Part shown: positions 1 to 7,985 of the stretch, piece after piece
Layout of the letters: each line of letters opens with the position of its first letter
Position numbering within the stretch: the stretch's first letter is position 1
Assembly (NCBI GenBank): GCA_964636705.1
Contig: CAZWUJ010000018.1
Coordinates: 12,498 to 76,497, forward strand
Direction of reading: 5' to 3'
DNA length: 64,000 nt
Origin: VXRJ01 sp964636705
GTDB lineage: Bacteria; Acidobacteriota; Vicinamibacteria; Vicinamibacterales; UBA8438
The notes under the pieces: model-generated
What the model saw: only the letters and a program-made list of their open reading frames with translations
What the model was told of the DNA's origin: nothing
Databases searched by the model: none
Translations under genes and position numbers: made by a program

Positions 1-147
1 TGGCGGTCGAAGTACGCGGGCACGAGCGTTTCCGAACTCAAGCGCCTGGAGGAACTCGAGACGGAGAACGCGAAGCTGAAGCGGATGTATGCGGAGCTCG
101 CGCTGGAGAACGCCGCCATCAAGGATGTCCTGAACCGAAAACTGTAA
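1..147 (+). CDS. IS3-family transposase OrfA, C-terminal end (partial)
   Basis: The frame is open from the window edge and stops at 145-147. The tail is a leucine/glutamate-rich helix (ELKRLEELETEN, then ENAAIKDVL) typical of the C-terminal leucine zipper of IS3-family OrfA proteins. OrfA binds the element ends and is joined to OrfB by programmed frameshifting. The OrfB frame follows immediately downstream, which supports the call. The N-terminal HTH would lie to the left of the window. Confidence 0.75.
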   Translation, partial: WRSKYAGTSVSELKRLEELETENAKLKRMYAELALENAAIKDVLNRKL

Positions 148-176
148 CGCCGGCCGCGCGTCGCGATGCCATCGAG

Positions 177-899
177 GTGTTGACGACGGAGCATCGGCTC
201 TCGGTCCGTCGCGCCTGCCGCGTCGTCGGACTGGCCCGGGCGGCATGGTATGCCCCGCCGGTGGACGCCACCGAGCGGGACGTGGCGGTGATCGCGGGCC
301 TTCAGCGGGTGGTGGCTGCCAATCCCCGGTGGGGATTTTGGAAGTGCCATAGCCGGCTGCGCCTGAACGGCTGCGGATGGAATCACAAACGGGTGTACCG
401 CGTCTATCGCGGCCTCGGTTTGCACCTGCCGCGACGCACCCGGCGCCGCGTTCCGCCGCGGGTGCGTCAGCGGCTCGCGGCCCCGAACCGGCTCAACGCG
501 ATCTGGGCGCTCGACTTCATGCATGACGCCCTGTATAGCGGACGCCGATTCCGTACCCTGAACGTGCTCGACGAAGGTAATCGCGAAGGCTTGGCCATCG
601 AGGTCGGCACGTCGATCCCGGCGCAGCGGGTAGTCCGGGTGCTCGACCAACTGGTGGCGCTCTACGGGCGTCCCCAGGCGCTCCGGCTCGACAACGGCCC
701 GGAGCTGACAGCCCAGGTGTTTGTCGACTGGTGCGACCGGAACGGGATTGCCCGGCTCTACATCCAGCCCGGCAAGCCCGTGCAGCACGCCTTCATCGAA
801 CGGTTCAACCGAACCTGCCGCGAGGAGGTCCTCGACGCCTACCGGTCGCTACGCCGTCGGTTTGCCTGCGGAAGGCAGCGTTTCACAGCAAATAGTTGA
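177..899 (+). pseudogene. IS3-family (IS407-like) transposase OrfB, 3' end lost
   Basis: This is the DDE integrase-core part of an IS3-family transposase. The visible order is an N-terminal HTH-like segment (RRACRVVGLAR, about residues 11-21), then catalytic Asp at WALDF (residue 113), Asp at LRLDNGPE (172) and Glu at FIERFNR (208), with the Asp-Glu spacing normal for the family. Translation as one frame from GTG 177 is possible, but in the family OrfB is made by frameshifting from OrfA, and the frame is open upstream of 177. After VLDAY (about 840) the expected C-terminal part is missing and the sequence changes to pieces of other elements, so the gene is truncated and probably inactive. Confidence 0.8.
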
Positions 900-960
900 C
901 GTTGAACATGTGACCGATCAACCGCGACGGCACCGAGTAGATCCGGCCGCCGACGCGGAT
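893..960 (-). pseudogene. IS21-family IstA C-terminal remnant
   Basis: Read on the minus strand this short stretch gives a segment containing IYSVPSRLIG, the hallmark of the C-terminal domain of IS21-family IstA transposases. It is only about 23 codons long. It is joined directly to the broken IS3 OrfB on the left and to an IS481-like fragment on the right, so it is a relic. The call rests on motif recall alone. Confidence 0.55.
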
Positions 961-1072
961 CGTGCTCCACTTGCGCACCCGGCCCTATACGCCCCGCACC
1001 AACGGGAAGGCGGAACGCTTCATTCAGACGGCCCTCCGCGAATGGGCCTACGCCCGTGCATATTTGAACTTC
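961..1072 (+). pseudogene. IS481-family transposase C-terminal core remnant
   Basis: The plus-strand frame reads RTRPYTPRTNGKAERFIQT followed by LREWAYARAY. This is the very conserved block around the catalytic Glu of IS481-family transposases, with Glu in the GKAERF motif. Similarity stops abruptly after AYARAY, near 1072. Neither the upstream catalytic Asp residues nor a proper C-terminus is present, so this is a fragment about 35 codons long. Confidence 0.7.
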
Positions 1073-1601
1073 AGGCCACAGTGCCAACTACTTGAGGCCC
1101 CTGGTTGCATCTTTACAATTGGCATCGACCGCATGGCAGTCTCAACCAACAGCCTCCTATTAGCCGACTCCGGCTCTCGAGGGACAACGTGTTGAGGTAC
1201 CACAGCTAGCGGGAGTGAGATCGGGATCAGGTACCGGGAGCGGTGTCGGACACGGTGAGGCCGGGTCCGGCCCTGCGCGGCTCCCGGTGCCGACCGCGGG
1301 GGCCGGGGAGGCGGGTGTTGCGGGAACCAGGTTGGCAGCGTGGTGGTCAAGTCGTAATCGGGCAGCGCCGGCTTCGCGGAGGGCGTGAGGGAGACGCCGC
1401 GTTGGCTGGCTTCAGGTGGCGCGGGGATCGCGGACGGTACGGTCGCGGGGATCCGGTGGCCCATCCGGTTGCGGTACTGCCAGCCGTACTGCCAGCCGTT
1501 TCGGGTACTGCCAGCCGTTTTCTGACCCCATGAGACCTGTTGGGGCTGGCGGTTTAGCCAATAAAGCCGGGGATCTTTGGGATTTCCGCCGCGGCGTGAC
1601 T
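1073..1601. other. Non-coding stretch with tandem CTGCCAGCCG repeats
   Basis: I recognise no gene here; the open frames in both strands look like GC-rich noise. Its one visible structure is three copies of the 12-mer TACTGCCAGCCG at 1475-1486, 1487-1498 and 1506-1517. The same core recurs beside the integrase remnants near 58.38 kb and 60.92 kb. The stretch lies between the insertion-sequence fragments and a half tRNA, so it is probably the end of a decayed mobile element. Confidence 0.5.
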
Positions 1602-1642
1602 GGATTAAGAGTCTGCTGCTCTGCCAATTGAGCTAGCGGCCC
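1602..1642 (-). tRNA. tRNA-Lys (CTT) 5' half, truncated
   Basis: On the minus strand from 1642 the sequence gives a normal 5' half of tRNA-Lys: acceptor strand GGGCCGC, D-arm GCTC/GAGC with a normal loop, then GACTCTTAATC carrying anticodon CTT. After the anticodon loop the sequence stops looking like a tRNA. The 3' anticodon stem does not pair, no TTCGA-type T-loop appears, and no GCGGCCC acceptor strand follows. The break at the anticodon loop is a usual crossover point for tyrosine integrases. This is a non-functional half gene. Confidence 0.65.
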
Positions 1643-1678
1643 ACACCAAAAAATCCTAGCACGCCCTCCTGGCCGCGC

Positions 1679-2440
1679 TCAGCGCGAACGGGGCAGCTCG
1701 CGAAAGAAGGAGACGATCCGCTCGCTGGTCCCGCGCGGGTAGACGTGAGCGCCGGGATGGATCCAGACCATGACCGGCGCGGCGGTACCGGCTCCGAACA
1801 CCGTGCAGCCGATTCCACAGCGTGTCGCTTCGTCGACGCCGTTCACCTGGATGGCGACCGCAATCGCGGCTTCCTGATCCTCGAACCGAACGACCTGATC
1901 GCCCTCTCCGGCGATATGAAAGACTGGCTTCGGTTGTGTGGGCCGCACCGAGGGACGGAGCCGTCCGGCCACCGGGGCGTAAGCCGCGAATACGCCGGGA
2001 CGCTCCGCCCAGAGGAGGTAGGTGAACATCCCACCGTTGGAGTACCCGGTCGCGTAGATGCGACTCTCGTCGATGTCGTACGTCTCGCGCAGCGACTGGA
2101 GCGCCACGTCGACGAGCCGGAGGTCCCGATTGCCGGCCCCTGGCTCCACCTGCCAGCCGGGAAGGCCGCGGCGGCGCTCGAGCCCCTGGAAGTACACGAC
2201 GATCGCGTCCGGCCACGCTCCGTGCAGGTCCGTGTGCTGAAAGTTCTGCATGTTGTCGCCGAACCCATGGAACGCGAGGACCAGCGGAGCGCCTGCTTCG
2301 GCCGCCGCGTCCGGCACGTAGACGATGGCTTCGCGCGCCACCCCGTCGACCTGCCATGTCATGACCTCCGCCGCCGCTTCCCGCGCGCCGGGAATCAGCA
2401 GCAGGCCGGCCAGAACGACTTGTGTCAGACGCCTGTTCAT
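1679..2440 (-). CDS. Exported PHB-depolymerase/feruloyl-esterase-type hydrolase
   Basis: An alpha/beta-hydrolase of the LpqC/polyhydroxybutyrate-depolymerase esterase family, 253 residues from the chosen start. The N-terminus is a signal peptide (MNRRLTQVVLAGLLLIPG, then an Ala-rich cleavage region). The oxyanion-hole motif is FHGFGDN, the nucleophile elbow is GYSNGG, an acidic residue lies in the AGEGDQ loop, and the catalytic His is in HPGAHVYP near the C-terminus. I chose ATG 2440 over the Met four codons upstream because GGAGG sits five bases before it. The likely role is hydrolysis of a polyester or feruloyl-type ester in the periplasm; the substrate cannot be told. The gene stands alone between the tRNA fragment and the divergent isocitrate lyase. 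Confidence 0.8.
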   Translation of the reverse strand: MNRRLTQVVLAGLLLIPGAREAAAEVMTWQVDGVAREAIVYVPDAAAEAGAPLVLAFHGFGDNMQNFQHTDLHGAWPDAIVVYFQGLERRRGLPGWQVEPGAGNRDLRLVDVALQSLRETYDIDESRIYATGYSNGGMFTYLLWAERPGVFAAYAPVAGRLRPSVRPTQPKPVFHIAGEGDQVVRFEDQEAAIAVAIQVNGVDEATRCGIGCTVFGAGTAAPVMVWIHPGAHVYPRGTSERIVSFFRELPRSR

Positions 2441-2526
2441 CGGTGCCTCCACGGACTTGGACCGTTCATATCCCGTTGCTGCATTACCATTAAAGATTAC
2501 CGCGTCAAGCGGCAGGAAGGAGCAGG

Positions 2527-4806
2527 ATGAGCAACCTCGGACGGGAAACCCAGGAAACCCAGGAGTGGTTTGACAGCCCGCGCTTTGAGGGAATCACGCG
2601 GCTGTACACGGCCCGTGACGTAGTCGAACAGCGCGGCACGATCGCGACGGACTACACCGTGGCGCGGGATGCCGCGCAGGCGTTCTACGACCGCCTGCGC
2701 GAGTTGTTCGCAGAGGGGCGGAGCATCACGACGTTCGGGCCGTACTCGCCCGGGCAGGCGGTCGCCATCAAGCGGCTGGGCATCGAAGGGATCTACCTCG
2801 GAGGCTGGGCCACCTCCGCGAGAGGGTCGGACACCGAGGATCCCGGTCCCGACCTCGCCAGTTATCCCCTCAGCCAGGTGCCGGCCGAGGCGGCGATGCT
2901 CGTGCGGGCCCTGCTCACCGCGGATCGGAACCAGCAGTATCAGCGCCTGCAGATGACGGAGGCGCAGAAGGCAGCGTCGCCCGCCTACGACTATCGCCCC
3001 TTCATCATTGCCGACGCCGACACGGGACACGGTGGCGATCCGCACGTGCGCAACCTCATCCGGCGCTTCGTGGAGGTCGGCGTGCCCGGCTACCACATCG
3101 AGGATCAGCGCCCCGGCACGAAGAAGTGCGGCCATCAGGGCGGGAAGGTGCTCGTGCCCGAGGACGAGCAGATCAAGCGGCTGAACGCGGCGCGCTTCCA
3201 ACTCGACATCATGCGCGTGCCGGGCATCATCGTGGCCCGGACCGACGCCGAAGCCGCCAGCCTGATCGAGGGCAACGCCGACGAACGCGATCAGCCGTTC
3301 ATCCTGGGCGCCACCAACCTCGCGGTGCCGCCGTACAGGCTGTGCTGCCTGGCGCTGCTCAAGCGCCTGCACGACGCGGGCGTCGAGGCGCTGAACGCCC
3401 ACCGGCTCTACGGAGTCTCGGACGAGGAGTACGACACCGCATTCGCGTGGTTCGACCGTGTCGGTCTGGAACCGTTCCTCCAGGAAAAGGCCCGGGCCTT
3501 TCTGCAGGATGGCCGCGGAGATGTCGACGGCCTCGTCGACGAGGTGGCCAACCGGCTCCTGGGGACGTGGGAGCACGCGGCCGGCCTGAACACGTATGCC
3601 GAGGCCGTCGCTGGAGTCATCGAGTTCCACTCGGCGCGGGGCGAGAACGTCGGCATGACCGCCGACGCGTGGAGGGACTTCGCCAGGTCGGCGTCGTTAT
3701 ACCGGGCGAAGGAGAAGGCCAGGGGCCTGCACGTCGATATCGACTGGGACTGCGAGTTGCCGAGGACGCCCGAGGGCTACTACCAGGTGCGGGGCGGAAT
3801 CCCCTATGCGGTGGCCAAGTCGCTGGCTGCCGCGCCGTTCGCGGACCTGCTGTGGATGGAGACGAAGACGGCGAACCTCGACGACGCGCGGGAGTTCGCC
3901 GAGGCCATTCACGCGGTGTACCCGGACAAGATGCTGGCCTACAACCTGTCGCCGTCGTTCAACTGGGATACGACCGGGATGTCCGACGACGAGATGCGGG
4001 AGTATCCCGCCGAGCTCGCGAAGGTGGGATTCGTCTTCAACTTCATCACCTACGGTGGCCACCAGATCGACGGTATGGCAGCCGAGGAGTTCGGCCGGGC
4101 GCTGAAGGAGGACGGCATGCTGGCGCTGGCCCGCGTTCAGCGCAAGATCCGGCTCGTCGACTCACCCTACCGAACCCCGCAGACGCTGGCCGGAGGCCCG
4201 CGCCTCGATGCGGCGCTTGCGGCGTCGTCGGGAAGGACCGCGACCACGAAGGCGATGGGGAAGAGCTCCACCCAGCATCAGCACCTGGTCCAGACCGAGG
4301 TGCCGCGCTCGCTGCTCGCGGAGTGGCTCGGCATGTGGTGCGAGCACTATGGAATCGAGGGCGGTCTGCAGGTCGACTTGAAGCCCTACCGGGCCGGCTC
4401 GGAGCTGCTAGAGCTCCGCATCACCGGCAAGGATGATGCACAGCTCGCCAACATCATCTTCGCGCTCGTGCTGGACCGGAAGGGACACCGGATCCTGACG
4501 GTGCACGATCAGAACACGTTCAGCGAAGCGCTGCGCAGGAAGCGGCTGATGACCCTGATCCATCTGTTCCTGATTCACCGCTACCGGGCCGACATGGTCT
4601 ACTACCTCAGCCCGACCGACGACAATCGGCATCAGACCCTCAATATGCAGAGCTACGGCGTCTTCGGCGATGTGAATCAGGAAGTCGGCGAGATCATCGT
4701 GTGCCTTGTCGACCGCGGGCGTGTCGCGGAACTGGTCGCCCCCGATCGGCGCGCCCTGCGGAGCTTCATCAGCAAGCACGATCGGCTCGCGCCGGCGCCC
4801 GGGTAG
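2527..4806 (+). CDS. aceA: Isocitrate lyase, long ICL2-type
   Basis: Cleaves isocitrate to glyoxylate and succinate in the glyoxylate shunt, needed for growth on acetate or fatty acids. The catalytic signature KKCGH lies at residues 199-203, with Cys201 as the catalytic base. Metal- and substrate-binding segments ADADTGHGG and HIEDQ lie just before it. At 759 residues it is far longer than the ordinary enzyme of about 430 and matches the ICL2 class known from mycobacteria, with a large insertion and an extra C-terminal domain (about the last 150 residues). The Shine-Dalgarno GGAAGGAG precedes ATG 2527. No malate synthase gene is in the window. Confidence 0.92.
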   Translation: MSNLGRETQETQEWFDSPRFEGITRLYTARDVVEQRGTIATDYTVARDAAQAFYDRLRELFAEGRSITTFGPYSPGQAVAIKRLGIEGIYLGGWATSARGSDTEDPGPDLASYPLSQVPAEAAMLVRALLTADRNQQYQRLQMTEAQKAASPAYDYRPFIIADADTGHGGDPHVRNLIRRFVEVGVPGYHIEDQRPGTKKCGHQGGKVLVPEDEQIKRLNAARFQLDIMRVPGIIVARTDAEAASLIEGNADERDQPFILGATNLAVPPYRLCCLALLKRLHDAGVEALNAHRLYGVSDEEYDTAFAWFDRVGLEPFLQEKARAFLQDGRGDVDGLVDEVANRLLGTWEHAAGLNTYAEAVAGVIEFHSARGENVGMTADAWRDFARSASLYRAKEKARGLHVDIDWDCELPRTPEGYYQVRGGIPYAVAKSLAAAPFADLLWMETKTANLDDAREFAEAIHAVYPDKMLAYNLSPSFNWDTTGMSDDEMREYPAELAKVGFVFNFITYGGHQIDGMAAEEFGRALKEDGMLALARVQRKIRLVDSPYRTPQTLAGGPRLDAALAASSGRTATTKAMGKSSTQHQHLVQTEVPRSLLAEWLGMWCEHYGIEGGLQVDLKPYRAGSELLELRITGKDDAQLANIIFALVLDRKGHRILTVHDQNTFSEALRRKRLMTLIHLFLIHRYRADMVYYLSPTDDNRHQTLNMQSYGVFGDVNQEVGEIIVCLVDRGRVAELVAPDRRALRSFISKHDRLAPAPG

Positions 4807-4832
4807 CCTTCGGGTACGGTTAGGAGCCCCGG

Positions 4833-7454
4833 CTAAGGAACGACGTCGGCGTCCGCGATCTCGTCGTCGATCGGCGGGTAGAACTCAACGGGGATGCGTA
4901 GCGCGAAGTCGCGGAAGTGCTCGTCCGCCTCGGCGTCGCGTCCGAGCTGCCGGGCAACCGCTCCCTCGTAGTAGCTGAGTCCCGCCGTCACGAAGTCCCG
5001 TTGCGCGGCCGTCAGCAGCGCGAGGTGCGGGTCGCGCGCGGGCGGCGCCGACTCCGCGAGGCGCCGGAGAAAGTCCGCCAGGTCGGTGGAATTGAACCAA
5101 CCGGTCGTCCCCGCGCGTTCTTCGCGCTGAGTCACGGGCGCCAGATACTCGACGAGCGGCCGGTCGTCCGTGTTGATGGGCCCGGGGGGAATCAGTCCGC
5201 CCGCCTCCGACAGGTTTCCCGCATAGAACGGCAGGGTCACCGCGAGCGCGGTGGCGTCGGGCAGCGGAGCGCCGCCGCTCAGATGCTGCCCGTTGCGCTC
5301 GATCACGGCCGGGTCGAGCGCGGTCGGTTCGGTCGCGCCGACCAACGCCACGTACGCGATTTCCGGGCTGAAGCTGCCGCGCCATAGCGTGACCTGCTCG
5401 AAGACGCTCAGCATGGTGCGCGTCACCAGGTCGAACTCGCGGCGGGAGACTTGGTACAGCGGCAGCCACTGGACGAAGAGCCCGCCGGGGGTCAGGCGGG
5501 CGCGCGCTGCCTCGAAGTGCTCGCGGCTGTAGAGGTTGCCGACGCCAGCCCGCCAGGGTACGAACAGGTCGGCGATGATCACGTCGTAGCGCTCGGTCGT
5601 GCCCAGCAGGTGGTTGCGGGCGTCGCAGGCGCGGACAGACGCCCGCGGGTCGGTGAAGAGCCCGCCGCTCGGGGCGTTGAAGTAGGTCGCGGCGGCCACG
5701 ATCACGTCGGACGCGATCTCGCAGACCAGGAGCCGCTCGACCGGATGCCGTAGGGCGGACCCCGCGGTTATGCCGGTGCCGAGACCGAGCAGGAAGACCG
5801 CGCGGGGACTCGGGTGCGTCATCAGGGGAAGCAGCGCCTGGTTCTGCTCCTGCTCGATGGAGCCGGTCCCGCCCAGGGTGTAGAAATTGTTCATCTTGAT
5901 GCGCCGGTTCCCGGCACGCTCGATGACGGCTACCACGCCGTCGGGGCCTTCCCAGGTGGCGAGCAACTCCTCGCCGCGCCCGGTGTCGATGTCGACGAGG
6001 GTCAGGCGGGTGGCGTCGAGCGCAGTGCCGAGCAGCGCCACCGCGCCGAGCGTGGCCATTGCCGGCAGGAGCCGCGCGCGGGGCGTCCGCCAGCCGCGCC
6101 ACGCGGCGGCCAGGGCCAGGACCAGGTAGCCGGCGGCGATGAGCCGGACGCTGTTCCAGAGCCCCACCGTGCCGAGGAGCACGAACCCCGCGGCGAGTGA
6201 GCCGACGACGCCGCCGGCCGTGTTGAGCGCGCCGAGACGGCCGATGATGGCGCCCGGCGCGGCGGGCGTGCCTTCCGCCGCGCGCAGCAGGTAGGGGAAG
6301 ACGCTCCCAAGCAGGGCCGCGGGCACGAACAGCAGCACCATCGTGTTGCCGAAGATCGAGACGACGTAGGAAATCCAGGCGTCGCCGGTGGTCAGGGTGC
6401 TGACTCCGGCGGTCAGATCCTGGAAGACGAAGGGTGTGGTGGCCACGCCGAGTCCCGACAGCGTCAGGAGCATCCACAGGACCTGCGCCGGGGCCGCCCC
6501 CGTGCGGCAGAGGCGGTTGGCCACTGCCGAGCCGGTCGCCAGCGCGGCCAGGAAGACCACGAGGATGGTCGAGAAGGTATAGACCGAGTTCTGCAGAACC
6601 TGGGCGAACATCCGCGTCCAGAGCACCTCCAGCCCGAGCGCGAAGGCGCCGGAGAGACTGGCGATAGCGGCGAGGAGCCATGCAGGACAGGCCGCGCCGG
6701 AGACGGAGACGGCCGGCGGGCGGCGCCGGGCGCCTTTCGACCGTCGCTCCGCCTGCCCGCCCCCATCATGCGGGATACCCGGAACGTCTGCGGTTTCCTG
6801 GCCGCCGGTGCGTGACAGACGCCAGGCAAGGCCGGCAACCGCCACGTTGACCACCATGGCCAGCAGGTATGCCCGATTGAAGCCGAGCGCGAGCGGCAGC
6901 ACGAACCCGGCGAGAAACGCGCCGGCGGCTGCGCCTATCGTGTTGATCGCATAAAGCCACGATCCCGCGCGGCCGAGTTCGTTCGGCTGCCGGACGAGGT
7001 ACTGGCCGAGGACCGGCAAGGTGCCGCCCATCAGGGCGGCCGGGGGCAGGAGCACCAGTGTCGCCAGCGTGACCCTGAACGCATTGAAGGCGGCCGGCCG
7101 GTCGATGAGCGCGTCGTAGACCGGACCGTAGAACTGGAAGTAGATCTCGAGCAACGCGAAGTACAGTGCCGCCGAGACCGCGATCCCCAGTTCGATCCAG
7201 GCGTAGGCGAGTAGCGGCGAGCGCAGATTCGGCGACCAGCGTCCGAACAGGGCGCCACCCAGCGCCAGGCCGAGAAAGAAGACGGCGAGCGTCGTGGACG
7301 CGGCATACGCCGTGCTCCCGAACAGCAGGCTCAGCTCCTTGAGCCAGAGCACCTCGTAGGCCAGGCCGGTCGCGCCGGACAGGAAGACGAGGGCCGCGAG
7401 CTGGACACGGTGCCGGGAACCGTCCAACCGCGGGGATCGTGCCGCCGCCTGCAT
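4833..7454 (-). CDS. Membrane spermidine-synthase-like fusion protein (MFS-type N-terminus)
   Basis: The first half holds many hydrophobic segments (from QLAALVFLSGATGLAYE onward, about a dozen). The second half is a soluble spermidine-synthase-like methyltransferase fold with SAM-type loop LLGLGTGITAG near residue 550 and the acidic IIADLF motif where the substrate amine would bind. The C-terminal ~150 residues are less conserved. Such fusions are common in acidobacteria and planctomycetes and are usually annotated fused MFS/spermidine synthase; their real substrate is not established. I place the start at ATG 7454 because the longer frame would overlap the divergent fur gene and its promoter. 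A second, different member lies at 52290-55175. Confidence 0.78.
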   Translation of the reverse strand: MQAAARSPRLDGSRHRVQLAALVFLSGATGLAYEVLWLKELSLLFGSTAYAASTTLAVFFLGLALGGALFGRWSPNLRSPLLAYAWIELGIAVSAALYFALLEIYFQFYGPVYDALIDRPAAFNAFRVTLATLVLLPPAALMGGTLPVLGQYLVRQPNELGRAGSWLYAINTIGAAAGAFLAGFVLPLALGFNRAYLLAMVVNVAVAGLAWRLSRTGGQETADVPGIPHDGGGQAERRSKGARRRPPAVSVSGAACPAWLLAAIASLSGAFALGLEVLWTRMFAQVLQNSVYTFSTILVVFLAALATGSAVANRLCRTGAAPAQVLWMLLTLSGLGVATTPFVFQDLTAGVSTLTTGDAWISYVVSIFGNTMVLLFVPAALLGSVFPYLLRAAEGTPAAPGAIIGRLGALNTAGGVVGSLAAGFVLLGTVGLWNSVRLIAAGYLVLALAAAWRGWRTPRARLLPAMATLGAVALLGTALDATRLTLVDIDTGRGEELLATWEGPDGVVAVIERAGNRRIKMNNFYTLGGTGSIEQEQNQALLPLMTHPSPRAVFLLGLGTGITAGSALRHPVERLLVCEIASDVIVAAATYFNAPSGGLFTDPRASVRACDARNHLLGTTERYDVIIADLFVPWRAGVGNLYSREHFEAARARLTPGGLFVQWLPLYQVSRREFDLVTRTMLSVFEQVTLWRGSFSPEIAYVALVGATEPTALDPAVIERNGQHLSGGAPLPDATALAVTLPFYAGNLSEAGGLIPPGPINTDDRPLVEYLAPVTQREERAGTTGWFNSTDLADFLRRLAESAPPARDPHLALLTAAQRDFVTAGLSYYEGAVARQLGRDAEADEHFRDFALRIPVEFYPPIDDEIADADVVP

Positions 7455-7487
7455 CTCGGCCCGATCATATTCGATCCTGACCAATGC

Positions 7488-7516
7488 TTGACTTAGTCCA
7501 GAATCAACCATTACCC
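7488..7516 (+). promoter_or_regulatory. Putative furA-katG promoter, possibly leaderless
   Basis: TTGACT at 7488-7493, a 17-base spacer and TTACCC at 7511-7516 sit just before the furA start at 7524. With that -10, transcription would start at or beside the ATG, giving a leaderless message, as is described for mycobacterial furA. The stretch TTGACTTAGTCCAGAATCAA is a poor inverted repeat and could be a FurA operator. The -10 match is weak. Confidence 0.35.
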
Positions 7517-7523
7517 TGAGAGA

Positions 7524-7961
7524 ATGACCGGGGACGCGGAGCGGCTCCTGAGGCAGCACGGGTTGCAGGTCACGGCGCAGCGACTTGCCGTGCTACGGGC
7601 AATGGCGACGCACCCGCACGCCACGGCCGACGAGCTCGCGGACGACGTGCGAGGCAGCATCGGGTCGATCTCGCGCCAGGCGGTGTACGACACCTTGGGA
7701 ACGCTGGTCGAGAGAGGCCTGGCCCGCAGGATTCAGCCGGCGGGTTCGCCCGCGCGCTACGAGGATCGAGTGGGCGACAATCACCATCACCTTGTCTGCC
7801 GCACTTGCGGCGTCACCGTTGACATCGACTGCGCGGTCGGTGTGACGCCCTGCCTCACCGCCGCCGAGGATCACGGCTACGAGATCGACGAGGCCGAGGT
7901 CATCTACTGGGGGTACTGCCCCGGCTGTCGCGAAGTCCGCGGGCAGCAGGAGCACGGATAG
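7524..7961 (+). CDS. furA: Fur-family peroxide-stress repressor (FurA/PerR-type)
   Basis: A 145-residue Fur-family metalloregulator: N-terminal winged helix (residues ~1-80, with QRLAVL and SRQAVYDTL) and C-terminal dimer/metal domain. The regulatory metal ligands are in HHH (87-89), and two CxxC pairs, C92/C95 and C132/C135, would hold the structural zinc. It ends 24 bases before katG on the same strand. This furA-katG layout is well known, and there the regulator represses katG until peroxide oxidises it. No clear Shine-Dalgarno precedes the ATG, consistent with a leaderless message. Assignment to FurA/PerR rather than iron-sensing Fur rests on the katG linkage. Confidence 0.85.
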   Translation: MTGDAERLLRQHGLQVTAQRLAVLRAMATHPHATADELADDVRGSIGSISRQAVYDTLGTLVERGLARRIQPAGSPARYEDRVGDNHHHLVCRTCGVTVDIDCAVGVTPCLTAAEDHGYEIDEAEVIYWGYCPGCREVRGQQEHG

Positions 7962-7985
7962 CAACAACAGAAAGGGTCGAACGAA

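Noticed and set aside
1048..1464. 138-codon minus-strand frame near the half tRNA-Lys
   Set aside because: Pro/Arg/Ala-rich, no domain, no Shine-Dalgarno; not supported as a gene.
4807..4832. Terminator between isocitrate lyase and the converging fusion gene
   Set aside because: Only a short TTAG...CTAA inverted repeat with a GC-rich loop is present, without a stable stem or T-run.
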